NCBI GenBank assembly: GCA_947650365.1 | Contig: OX393557.1 | Coordinates: 29,315,298-29,379,297 of the forward strand | Direction: 5' to 3' | DNA length: 64,000 nucleotides | From: Chamaelirium japonicum | Lineage: Eukaryota; Streptophyta; Magnoliopsida; Liliales; Melanthiaceae | Shown: one piece after another, positions 1 through 9,509 of the stretch | How positions within the stretch are numbered: position 1 is the stretch's first letter | How the letters are laid out: each line of letters starts with the position of its first letter | Notes under the pieces: model-generated | Seen by the model: only the letters and a program-made list of their open reading frames with translations | What the model was told of the DNA's origin: nothing | Database searches by the model: none | Program-made: the position numbers and the translations under genes

Positions 1-325
1 AACATACTCGTTCCGGAACCTCTGAGAGAACTCTCGGAGGATTTCATCCGATCCCATCCTGAGCCGGTAGAGGGAGTCCAGCTTCTTCTCCGGCTTGAGG
101 TTCAGCCGATAGTGCTGAACGAATAGGTTTGCCAGATCTCTGAATTGACTTACGGAGGCTGTAGGGAGGTTGTGATACTAGTCCAGCGACATGTCATCTA
201 TGCTGCCAGCGAAGGTGCGACATAGAACCTTGTTGTCGTGGTCGTGCGGCATCAACGCCTGCTTGAAGGCGAGGACGTGCATGGTCAGATCTCCAGTCAT
301 GCAGTTGAACTTGGGGAGAGGGAAC
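1..325 (-). pseudogene. Ty3/gypsy gag fragment, minus strand, cut by window edge
   Basis: Read on the minus strand, this stretch gives a typical retrotransposon gag capsid segment, including a recognisable MTGDLTMHVLAF stretch and a later RFRNEY motif at the window edge. Gag would form the virus-like particle of an LTR retrotransposon. One in-frame stop (TAG on the minus strand, at 178-180) lies where gag proteins of this type usually carry tryptophan, so a TGG to TAG change is likely. It resembles Tat-lineage gag in style. The rest of the element must lie to the left of the window. There is no LTR beside it on the right, so this is a broken remnant. Confidence 0.7.
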
Positions 326-1029
326 CAAACCGGTCCCCTACAGTTCTGCACTTTGGGAACTAGATCCGATCCGTTTCTGCTAGAAACCAAACCAAACCGT
401 ACGATTCAGTTCGGTTCGGTTCGGTTCACTGGTTCCATCGGTTTTTTGTGCGCCCCTAGATGCGACGCAAAAAGAAGGCACCCCAATTTTACTATCATTT
501 CTTATACAATTTTGAAACGGTAAAAAACTGAATTAGGAAATTATATTTAAGTTTCGAACTATATAAGTATTGAACATTCCCCCTCAATATTCATTTACTT
601 CGATTTATATTAGGAGATAGAATTCTACGTAAACTAGTTTTTAGTGAAAGTTGCTAGTGTTTAGGATCTTAGAAGCAACTTTTGCGGCTCATTGTACATG
701 TATATTTTTAGGTACTTCATCGTTATAAAGATGTTAGATTTTAGTGAAATAATAAGATGTATTGTGATATAATATATGAGTCGGGTAGAGATACATGCCA
801 AACCCCCTCCACACAAGCGGATTTCTCAAAGTCCGAACTCAGTCCAAAGTCCGGGATGAAAAAGGTCAAGTTTGGGTTGAACATGATGCCTAAACCTCGA
901 TCCTAGATTGGACATGAGTGAGCCATCTCGAGTTCGGACTGGGATCTGATGGACCTGGCCCGACCCAATTGACAAGCCTAATTGCCAAAGTAAAATTTAA
1001 CAGTGATTATGATATTAGTGGAGTCTGTA
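326..1029. other. Intergenic or intronic DNA without a recognised gene
   Basis: About 700 bases, AT-rich from 480 to 800. Around 395-430 there is a short run of GGTTC/AACC-type repeats like those inside several plant MITEs. No coding pattern is visible. It may be part of an enlarged second intron of the PADRE-like gene whose last exon is at 1276. Confidence 0.4.
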
Positions 1030-1037
1030 TCTATAGT

Positions 1038-1152
1038 CAGGGGCGGACCTATGTGGAGACTAGAGGGGGCCATGGTCCCTTCAAAATTTTAAAAATGTTT
1101 ACAGATGGCCCCCCCAAAATTTTAAATTTTGTAATTTCTGGATCCGCCACTG
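1038..1152. mobile_element. 115-bp hAT MITE with perfect 8-bp target-site duplication
   Basis: The element begins CAGGGGCGGACC and ends GGATCCGCCACTG, so the two ends are imperfect terminal inverted repeats of the CAGNGGCGGA type found in plant hAT elements. It is flanked on both sides by TCTATAGT (1030-1037 and 1153-1160), a perfect 8-bp duplication as hAT transposases make. It is far too short to code for a transposase and must have been moved in trans. Confidence 0.9.
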
Positions 1153-1275
1153 TCTATAGTCCCATGAACAGAGAAAGATACAGAGATCAATTACTTTTCC
1201 TTTACTATATCTGTGCGGTCCAATGTGAAACGGGCGGCCGGATATGATTCGGCTTTTCTTTTTAACAATTTTCAG

Positions 1276-1416
1276 GTGGTGGAGAGGCGGCAGCAGGAGG
1301 AGGTGCACTGGGCTGGGGGAATCACTGGATCCGACGGCTGGAAGAGCAGCGCTGGGTTGTTTAGGTACAGGCCCTGGAGGCCCACGTTGCAAAGCATCGC
1401 AGAAGCTGAGAGTTAG
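1276..1416 (+). CDS. Last exon of a DUF4228/PADRE-family gene (partial)
   Basis: After a pyrimidine-rich TTTTCAG acceptor there is an open frame of 46 codons ending in TAG at 1414-1416. It matches exon 3 of the complete PADRE gene at 22211-23141: it starts VERRQ-like, has a SSAG core, and ends with the family signature WRPTLQSIAEAES (WRPSLQSIEEAGG in the other copy). The 3' flanks of the two copies also look alike. No matching exons 1 and 2 lie between 1 and 1275. Either intron 2 is longer than 1.27 kb here (0.26 kb in the other copy) because of the hAT MITE and the gag fragment, or this is a truncated copy. No stop or frameshift is present in the exon. Confidence 0.75.
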   Translation: MVERRQQEEVHWAGGITGSDGWKSSAGLFRYRPWRPTLQSIAEAES

Positions 1417-2116
1417 ATTTCCAGAGTTTTTGCTTTGCCGCCATGAACCTGGAAAGCTATGGCTCGGCTAAGGAGGCAGCACACGTGCGCGTGCGCGTGC
1501 GGGGCCTAGCCATCTTCCTCAACGGTTAACCTTAGCATCAGTCAGTTGTACGGTCTGGATCTGCTGAGTGGCCTGTTGATAAACTACCTGCACCACATGA
1601 TCTTCAAGTCGGGTTTGGTGTTTGTTGTATTACTTGTACTCATATTGTGATAATTATGTAGGGGGGATGATGTTATTATGTTTTTTTTTGAAAGGTCATT
1701 GTGTATCCTTTTCATTGTCTGTATCTTTTCACATGCAAAATTTGGTACCATCCCGAACCCATCTCCACCATCCATCTTATTTTCCTTGGATCCTAACGGT
1801 GATGAACACTAGGTGGATAGTGAGATCGTCCGTAAGACCGTCCGATGATCCTATGGGTTTCGGTACGGTACCAAAATGGGTACCATAGAATTTTCCTTAT
1901 TAAGCCACAAGAAAATAGATAATCATGGATTATTTTATTAATACAATATTAAGAAGAAAAAAAAGACTGACATTCCAAAACTACTCTAGGAAAGAGATAA
2001 AATTTTGCATTTTTTTCATTTACAAAATTCAGGAAAAGAAGATAGGGAACCCAAAAGTCCACCCTTGTTTTCTCGTTCGTCATCTTTCTCTCCTCCTGGT
2101 TATCAACCACCCGCCA
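1417..2116. other. 3' flank of the PADRE-like exon and anonymous DNA
   Basis: The first 200 bases resemble the 3' flank of the PADRE gene near 23142-23300, including a short alternating CG/TG run around 1480-1500. A GGTACC-containing inverted motif recurs at 1742 and 1868, which might mark a small element, but the ends could not be defined. Nothing else is recognised. Confidence 0.4.
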
Positions 2117-2743
2117 TAGGTTGCAACTTGGGCAGGTTGGTCCCCACCTGGCCAACCCGAGCTCAACCCGAATTTTTGGTGGGTTTGGATTGATGTATTT
2201 GAAGATTGGGTTGGGTTAGGATTGAAAAAATGCAACCCGAGTAGAATTTAGGTCGGTCTCTTGTTGAGGGGTCGGGCAACCCGACCCAACTAGAACCCGA
2301 GTACTCATGTACAACTATGAGTCTGTGATATATTGCTAACAGTCACAACCATCCCAAGTACATGTTGTGGGGTCGCAATCACGGTCATCCTTTTCACTCA
2401 GTCTCATATTATTTATTTACTTCTGGCTTATCAAATAAAAACATTATCCAATGATCTAGTAAATTGCATGGATAGAAATGCAAAAAAGTTATATGGTATT
2501 GTTAGCAAGTATAAGTTCTTTTTAGATTGATTTTCAGAGGGCAAAATTTTAAACAATAAGTATATCCGAACTCACACACCTATCCTACCAACTTGGTCTA
2601 ACTCGAGACCAACCCGAGCATATAAATTTTTGCTTGGGTTGGGCTTGGGCTGGGTATCTTGGGTTGGGTTGGGTTAGGGTTGGGGGCTTTAGTACCTGGG
2701 TTAGGCTTGGGTTGACCCCCAACCTGCCCGAGTTGTAGCCCTA
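2117..2743. mobile_element. hAT-like non-autonomous element, about 627 bp
   Basis: The left end TAGGTTGCAACTTGGGC and the reverse complement of the right end TAGGGCTACAACTCGGGC match over about 25 bases, giving terminal inverted repeats. Inside the ends are many CCAACCCGA/TTGGGTTGGG units, a composition typical of plant hAT-type MITEs. No clear target duplication was found. A related left end (TAGGGCTGCAACTTGGGC) occurs at 24105. Confidence 0.6.
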
Positions 2744-3120
2744 TAGGCTAATGTGTTGGAGCCTGCTCCTGGGAGTGCCTGTGGGCTACTGTCGGCGCCC
2801 GGGTGAATTGAAATCCAGAGAAAACTTGATTCAGGCTACAGGTGGTCGGTGCCCGGTGAAGGTCTGGTGGCGCTCGGGCGCTCAAGCTGACAGGAGGTCG
2901 GGCTCTCAAGGGGGGGTCCGACACCCGACTGAACTCATAGTGGAACCCAAGTGAACACGGGCTGAAGGCACACACAAGTTAGGGTTTATGGGCTCCATAT
3001 TTAAGGCTCTTTCATTGTAACGAGGTCATAACGAAGGGAGACCCTGCACCTTCTACACTGGCCTCCTACCACCCTGAGGAGATCGATTAGGATGCATCAT
3101 GCATTGCAGAGATACTGATC
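2744..3120. other. GC-rich unassigned segment
   Basis: This stretch is richer in G and C than its surroundings, contains a CATATTTAAGG TATA-like motif near 2994, and has a run of seven G at about 2912. It could be a fragment of an LTR, but no ends or partner copy were found in the window. Confidence 0.3.
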
Positions 3121-3140
3121 ACCATCTCTGCACTATTTGA

Positions 3141-3499
3141 TGCGGATACATAACGATAAACTTGAAAGCTTCCATGAAGCTACTCGGGTGGATGCAAGCA
3201 AAAGCATTATGCCAGCACGAAAGGAAGTGGAGAGAGTGCTTCAATTTCTACAGTCACGTTTTGCAATAATTTGAGGGTCGACATGCTTTTGGTAAAAAGA
3301 AAAATTGAAGGAAATCATGACAGCTTGTGTCATAATGCATAACATGATCATCGAAGATGAATGAGGTGACTCCCGTTTGGATTATGGGTACGACATGGAC
3401 CCCGAGAATCAACACGAGCCGGTTTCAGTCGGGCGCACTCCATTACTAATGGAGTTCATTAACCGTCACATCAAGATTAGAAGTAGGGAAACTCATTAA
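3141..3499 (+). pseudogene. PIF/Harbinger transposase, decayed 3' end
   Basis: In one frame from about 3228 the translation gives the C-terminal block of plant Harbinger (DDE_Tnp4/HARBI1-like) transposases: a VER..QFLQSRFAII segment, then LKEIMTACVIMHNMIIEDE, then an acidic/aromatic tail ending before TAA at 3497. Three in-frame stops break it. Two TGA codons sit where the family normally has arginine (after FAII and after IIEDE), so CGA to TGA changes are likely. The N-terminal part with the first catalytic aspartates was not recognised. The intact enzyme would cut and join DNA at inverted repeats. This copy cannot. Confidence 0.7.
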
Positions 3500-3904
3500 T
3501 ATTCTCAACTGCAGGCTGACCTAATGTAGTATTAATGGCTACGTTTCGGAGGATGACCTAATCTTATATTAGTGTGTTTTCAAGTTGTAGTCGTCTATCA
3601 ATGTGTTTTAAAGCTTTAATCTACAACTAATGTATTTTAAAGTTGTAATCATATCTAATTGTTTGCTTTGAATAAAATATAATTCTAAAATCTACATTTT
3701 CATTGATAAAGAGATACAAATTAATAATTACAAACTAAAATTCAAAGTTACAATATGAAAGCTCAAAGATACATGAATTGAAAAGACACAAGTTGCAATA
3801 CTAGCACAGCTCTAAGGAAACATCCTCTACCTAGTATCTCTGTCATAAGATGCGCGTAGGATTGTACAACCTCGGACGACACACCCCTTATGTCAAGCGT
3901 CATG
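3500..3904. other. AT-rich flank of the Harbinger remnant
   Basis: AT-rich, with several repeats of the word ATGTRTTTTAAAG around 3570-3650. It may be the 3' untranslated or non-coding part of the Harbinger element. No gene was seen. The last five bases (ATACT, 3905-3909) are the left target duplication of the following retrotransposon. Confidence 0.4.
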
Positions 3905-4039
3905 ATACTTGTGTGTACCGTGAGGAACTTACCTGTCGGGAGCCGTAGCTACGTCGCGGGCCGTCCCGCGCGGAGTGGAGGAAGAGAACTAACCTACCTA
4001 CCGGGGGCCGTAGCTACGCTGCGAGTCGGCCACTCTAAA

Positions 4040-4360
4040 AATCTGGGCGCCATGGGGGAACCCAAGCCCCCCCTCGGTCAGCCGTGCAACAAGCCAACGG
4101 GGGGGAGGAGCCCAAGCCCCCCCTCGGTCGGCCGTGCAACAAGCCAACGGGGGGGAGGAGCCCAAGCCCCCCCCCCCCCCCCCCCCCCCTCTTCGGTCGG
4201 CCGCGCAACAGGGAGAAGGGGGGGATGGCTCAAACCCCCCCCCCTCTCTCTCTTCAGTCGGCCACGCAACAGGGAGAATGGGGGGGGGGGGGGGGTGGGG
4301 GATGGCTCAACACCCCCCCCCCCCCTCTCGTCGGTCGGCCGCACAACAGGGAGAAAAGGG

Positions 4361-4406
<46 letters not shown>

Positions 4407-4540
4407 GGAGCCCAAGCCCCCCCCCCCCCCCGCCCAGTCGGTCGCGCAACAGGGAAAAAGGGGGAGGGAGGAGCCCAAGCCCCCCCCCCCCCCCCCCCGC
4501 CTCTCTCAGTCGGTCCGTGCCACAAGTCGAGGGGGGATAC
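4040..4540 (+). repeat. G/C homopolymer tandem array inside the 5' LTR
   Basis: Units of about 50 bp contain CGGTCGGCCGCGCAACAGGGA followed by a poly-G run, then GAGCCCAAG and a poly-C run. Poly-G and poly-C tracts in the same strand can pair as hairpins, and the G runs could form quadruplexes. One G run near 4360-4405 is over 40 bases. Tract lengths are likely to be error-prone in the assembly. Confidence 0.9.
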
Positions 4541-4719
4541 GGCAGTCGAACCCGGAAATCTCGGAGGCTACGGAGTGCTGACTACGCTCAGAGATTTTCG
4601 ACCAAAATGACCGAGTGTCGACCGCGCGCCACGTCTCCACTACCGTGGCGGTTGAGCTCATTACGAGGACATGTCGTCTACCCATTCCGCGCGGAGCTCT
4701 CCAACCGTCATCCCACCAC

Positions 4720-4727
4720 TATAAAAG
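4720..4727 (+). promoter_or_regulatory. TATA box of the Tat 5' LTR
   Basis: TATAAAAG preceded by a CACCAC pyrimidine-rich stretch; the same context is present in the 3' LTR at 18229-18236. It probably positions transcription of the element. Confidence 0.7.
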
Positions 4728-5152
4728 GGGACCTACCCCTTCAGCAAGGAGGGGGGATTTTGGGGAGGAGACGCTGCCAGTTTCATCCCGGAATTTGCAG
4801 AGCTCCGGAGGTCGGTCGGTACCTTAGTTGAAGTTACCACCGTCGGTCGGTAGTTAGTTGCTGTCTGCAGAGGTCGGTAATTAGTTGCTGTCTGCAGAGG
4901 TCGGTAGCCTGAGTGAAACTGCAGAGGCCGGTATCTTGGGTGACCGGTCCTCAAGGTGTAATTAGGGTTAAGGTGAGAGATTGTAACCATTGCAATTGTT
5001 TTAGTGCATTCTCGTCCCACCCGTGGTTTTTTACCCTTCGACATTGAGAAGGGGTTTTTCCACGTAATTCCCGGCCTTTGTCATTCTAGTGGCTTGTTAG
5101 ATTGTGCTTGCCATCCGAACCGCCCGGTTTAAGTAAAAACCCCCCATAATCT

Positions 5153-5170
5153 TGGCGTCGTCTGTGGGAT
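5153..5170 (+). other. Primer-binding site of the Tat-type element
   Basis: TGGCGTCGTCTGTGGGA lies four bases after the end of the 5' LTR. The TGGCG start is the complement of a tRNA 3' CCA end, and TGGCGCCGTCTGTGGGA is the usual form in Tat elements. One base differs here. Confidence 0.7.
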
Positions 5171-5549
5171 AGGTCTTCGAGACTTCCTACTAGGGACTTC
5201 GACTGTTAACCCGTGGGTGTCGACCAGTCCGAGGCTACCTGCAATCAGCACGAGTCTACTGACCGACCAACCCGTGGGTGTCGACCGATCAGCAGATTTA
5301 GAAGTCACAGCTACGACCACACGGTTGAAGAACGATGGCCGGTGGACCGTATCGTACCTGCTCAACGTCGCAGCTCCCATCCGAAGCTGCACCACTTGGA
5401 GATGCTAATGATGCCGGGCGTCTTGTTCAACCACCAACAGATACGGAGCGCGTAGTCCCGCTGGTGAATCTCATACTAGGGGTCGGGGAGTCCAGTCAAG
5501 CTCCGGTAGCAACCCTGGCTCCTCTAGCAGGGAACTGTCGAAAGCTTTT

Positions 5550-8500
5550 ATGGCTACCATGATGATGACCCAGCAAGCTCTCACTGCCCAGCTCCAGACA
5601 ATGCAGCGCAACTATGAGGCGTTGCGTGACTTCGTGCGGGCCGCACCGACGGGTGGTCTACTCAACCAGGGCATGTTGGCCCAAGCGGGACAGAGCCTTC
5701 CTACGCAAGCTACCCCACCAGGGCAAGTGCAGCCGCAACCACTGCCTCAGGTGGAGGTCAGAGTTAATTGATGAGCGTCCATTTGGTGCGAATTATCCTT
5801 TCTTTATCATGCACATAGCGTCACTTTGCTACGTAAAACTTTCATAATACACGTAAACTGCATGAGTTTCCTTGCACCACGATATAGTAGACTCTCATAC
5901 GAACCCAACGGCATATTGGTTCACTCTCATACATATCATGCATGATAGTTATACTGTCTAATAATCCAAATTATTCCTTTTATCGATAATCGCATAGTGG
6001 AATCTAATGGACGTCATTTCATGCGTGATTTTCAGGGAATTGATCTGGTTATCGATGCAGTCAGCTCAAGAGCGTTATGATCAAGCAATGGATATTCTCA
6101 CGGCAATGCGATGGAAGTTGTACAGACCGTATGCGGACATTTCTGAAGGACCGATGATGAATGCGGATGATGATAAGTGGGTGACCAAGCCTTCCACGTG
6201 ACCCCATTAACCAACCCAAGTCGGCCATTCCCTACTCTTTTTATTTCACCATCGTACCCATCGCGACCGTCTATATACAAAGTCGCCCGTAAACCCGTCA
6301 TAGCCAAGACTTCGATCGAATCGCATAACCCGATTATCTCCCATGCCACCTAATTCCAGCCGTCCGATCCAAATGTAAAACCCATGCATTGCACTCATGC
6401 CGAGCAAAACATATGCATGCGTCCCTTCAATCCCGAGCCGCCCACCCACTCTCTCTCTTTAAAACTGCAACCCAGCAGCCCATTAACCGCACCCTCTTCC
6501 TCCACCACTCACAGCCGTCCGATCGCCCATCTTCCCTTCCATGCATGCATGCATGCCTGCCTATGCACCGATCCACCCAGCCACCCCTCTATCACCCTGT
6601 AATCACAGCCGTTCCATGCATCAACATGCACACCGAATGCAGCGGCCAGCACTCCAGCACACCGGATCCCACCGAACTTCACTCTCTCTCCCTCCTAGAT
6701 TCTCTCTCTCTAAAACCCAGCGCCCATATCTTTCCTTAACCGCCCAGCCCGAGCCTCTCTCTTCCTTACCCGATCAGAGCCCGATCTTCTCTCTCTATTC
6801 TTCCCTTTTTCTCTCTTCTCCCGAGTGCGTCTCTATCTCACCCACCGAAATTCTCTCTCTCTCTATCCTATATAGAGGGGGGGGTCCGAAACACAAAGGG
6901 GGGGAGGAGCTTACGACGAACCTAGGAGAGCCATCATCTTCACCTCCATCTACCACTTAGAACCCATCCGAAAACCCTAACCACATTCCACCATCTTCCA
7001 TCTTCATCACCTCCGAGCCACCTCCACCGTTCTCGAAGCCACGACCATCATCACACAACCGCTCGTCGACAGCATCAGATCATCCATCTTCTCCGACTAC
7101 GCCACGCAACCGTCTCCAAGCCGAGCTGCGTCATCATTGTCGCACGTCGCCATCATCGCCGGGTTCATCATCTGCAAAGAAGCATCCGCCATCAACGCTC
7201 ACATGGCCATCCGAGGCTAAATCACCGCTCTAAGTTCTGGATGAAGCCTTGTAGTTGTATCTAAACCATGCTTTTATTTGATTTCCATATTTTAGTGCGT
7301 TTAATGAAAATAAGTGATCTTTGCTCATTCATGCTTGATTAAAATTTCTGTAATAAGTTAGCTTTATTCTCCGTTATTATTAGAGTCCTACAGAGGTTTA
7401 TCGCATAGTTTTATTCTTCGTCATTACGAGTAGTTTTACGGAGAATTATTACATAGTGTTAGCTTCTGTCATTACTCCGAATTTTACGGAGAATTATTAC
7501 TGGCTTATTCCATTAAAGCGAGGAAGATCACTACATGAGTGATCATATTAGTGCTCCATTGAATATCATCCACGGAGATAGATTGACTTCGCATCTCCGT
7601 GAGAATCCTGGAAATCATCTAAAAGTATAGGTTAGATCGCTACATGTGCGGATTCTAGAGCTTAGAACATCTCTCCATATAGATTACACCCTAAATCTTA
7701 ATTAGCTTTCAGTTCTGCGTTCCGTATTTCCCGTTACAAAACAATTTCACAAAAAAAAAATACTTCTTTTTAAATTAAGAAATAAAATTAATTAGCTTTA
7801 ATTTTCCTTTAATTAGTTTTCATCCAAGTCTCTGTGGGATCGACCCGTATTTGCCACTGTCTATCAGATAGACGCCGTGCACTTGCGGTATAACAATTTA
7901 AAATCACAACATTAATCGCTCGGTGGAGGTCCAAAGTGAAAATCCCAACGGGCGAGACTCGAGTAGCCCAGAACCTGCGGAAAGAAACAAGCATGCTCGA
8001 GCGGCGTCGGCACGCTCGGATGTCTGGTCCCGGCTCGGGGCACACCCCCGACAGCTGCCTGCCTCTAAGCATCACTCGAAGATGGATTCGGCACAAGCTC
8101 ATCGCCCGAAGCGAGACGACGAACATCATCGTCAACTGAGTGATAGTCATCATACTCGGATGATGCCGGCCAAGCGGCAGCCGTCTCACACGGCTGATCG
8201 GAGGAGCGTATATGAGCGCATTCGGGTATATGCATCGGAGTGACTCGAGGATCAAGAAGGAATCCAGCGAGACCGACCGGGGGTCCGAGCTCCCGATCGA
8301 CTAGAGAAAGTCGCCATCCGAGGAGCCGCACGGTCGCCGCTTGTCGAGAAGCTACTCCGGGAGCCATTCTCTCGTGGATGGAATCCTCCACGCCTTCCCA
8401 AGTTTGATGGATCCAAAGACCCGGTGGAGCACATACTGGCTTTACAGGATGCTTTGGTCCCCCATGAGGATGATCACATCCTCTACCGGACCTTCGCCAA

Positions 8501-9503
8501 CAGCTTGCCGAGAACACCCCTCGAATAGTTCCACAAGATCAGACCCTTATCTATCTCCTCTTTCTCGGAGCTGAGCACACGGTTCATCGACCAATATCGA
8601 TGCAATCGCCGGGAGCTGAAGACTCTGGAGTCACTCTTCGGGATGAGTATGACCCAGAATGAGACACTAAGGCAATTCTACCATAGGTTCAGGTCCGAAT
8701 ACCTGAGCTTGGCGGACGCAGACAGGCAGGATCGTATGGTGATTGCAGCCTTCAAGAACGCTATTCAGCCCAGCCAGCTTGTCAACGCGTCACTCATCAA
8801 GCGAACCCCGGAGACGATCGACGAGCTATCATGACGTGTCGAAAAGTACATCAAGATAGAAGACGCAGATCACAAGAGGAAGGCGGTGGAAACCAGGGCC
8901 CCGCACCAGAACTATGCCAAGCCAGCTGCCGTGAAGAACATCAATAAGCGGCAGGGGGAGGCGACACGGCACGAAGCGAAGCGACAAAGGCAAGATAGGC
9001 CAGCGAGGCCGCAGTGGAATAGGGAGTTCACGGTACTGAACGCCCCCATAGACCAGATCTTGGAAGCTATCAAGGGTGAACCGTACTTCAAGTGGACGCA
9101 ACCACTTAAGCCCGGAGAGAGGGGAGCCAGAGATGCATCAAGGTACTGCGAGTACCACCAAGGCCAAGGCCACACTACCTTGCAGTGCCGGGCGCTCAAG
9201 CATCATATTGAGGATCTCATTGAGGCCGGCCACCTTGGCTGCTTTATTGACCTCCCTCAATGTAAGGAGACTAAAGCGGTAGAGGAAGTCCAGCGAGGAG
9301 CGACGGCACCGTGCTTACCGGGTTCACCGCCAGAAAGACGCCAGCTCCGAGAGGTAGACGCAGTCTACGGGTACCATGGCCCTGTACGATCATCAAACTC
9401 CGTCGACCGTCAGGTGCGGCGCATAGAGCAAGCAAGGCAAGTTCACCATGTGGTGCTCGACCCCGTCATTCGCCTCGAGCCAAGAGTGGAAGCTGCAATA
9501 TAG
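5550..9503 (+). pseudogene. gag of the Tat-type element, broken
   Basis: The frame can be followed from at least 5550, and probably from about 5409, through the solo LTR to 9503. The N-terminal part is low in complexity, rich in Q, P, R and H. The capsid core is at about 8380-8830 (PRLPKFDGSKDPVEHI near its start, then FYHRFRSEYLSL). A basic stretch follows at 8890-9010, with a CEYHQGQGHTTLQC zinc-knuckle-like segment near 9148. Stops are at 8241 (TGA), 8526 (TAG), 8832 (TGA) and 9501 (TAG). No frameshift was found. The solo LTR plus its 5-bp duplication adds 2,148 bp, a multiple of three, so the frame is the same on both sides. Confidence 0.8.
5769..7911 (+). mobile_element. Solo LTR of the Athila-like family, nested in Tat gag
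   Basis: It begins TGATGAGCGTCCATTTGG and its first 300 bases closely match the start of the LTRs at 40501 and 50830. It ends ATCACAACA. The 5-bp duplication TTAAT flanks it at 5764-5768 and 7912-7916. There is no internal region or second LTR, so it is a solo LTR left by recombination between the two LTRs of a full element. It has a TATATAGAGGGG promoter-like site near 6871 after CT repeats, like the full-length relatives. At 2,143 bp it is shorter than the 2.67-kb LTRs of the young copy, so it represents an older or variant subfamily. Confidence 0.9.
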
Positions 9504-9509
9504 TTTTCG

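Larger units (their letters stand above)
3910..5148 (+). repeat. 5' LTR of the Tat-type element
   Basis: It begins TGTGTGTACC and ends CCCCCCATA, where the 3' copy ends CCCCCCACA. Homologous to 17311-18656 over its whole length. The length difference (1,239 versus 1,346 bp) is mostly in the G/C-tract repeat array. A TATA box (TATAAAAG) lies at 4720-4727. Confidence 0.9.

Noticed and set aside
3890-4831. Open frames of 120-313 codons on both strands in the Tat LTR, and similar ones at 17000-18119
   Set aside because: They consist of poly-G, poly-P and RSPSPPP-like translations of G/C homopolymer arrays, are open in several frames at once, and differ between the two LTRs. Composition, not coding.
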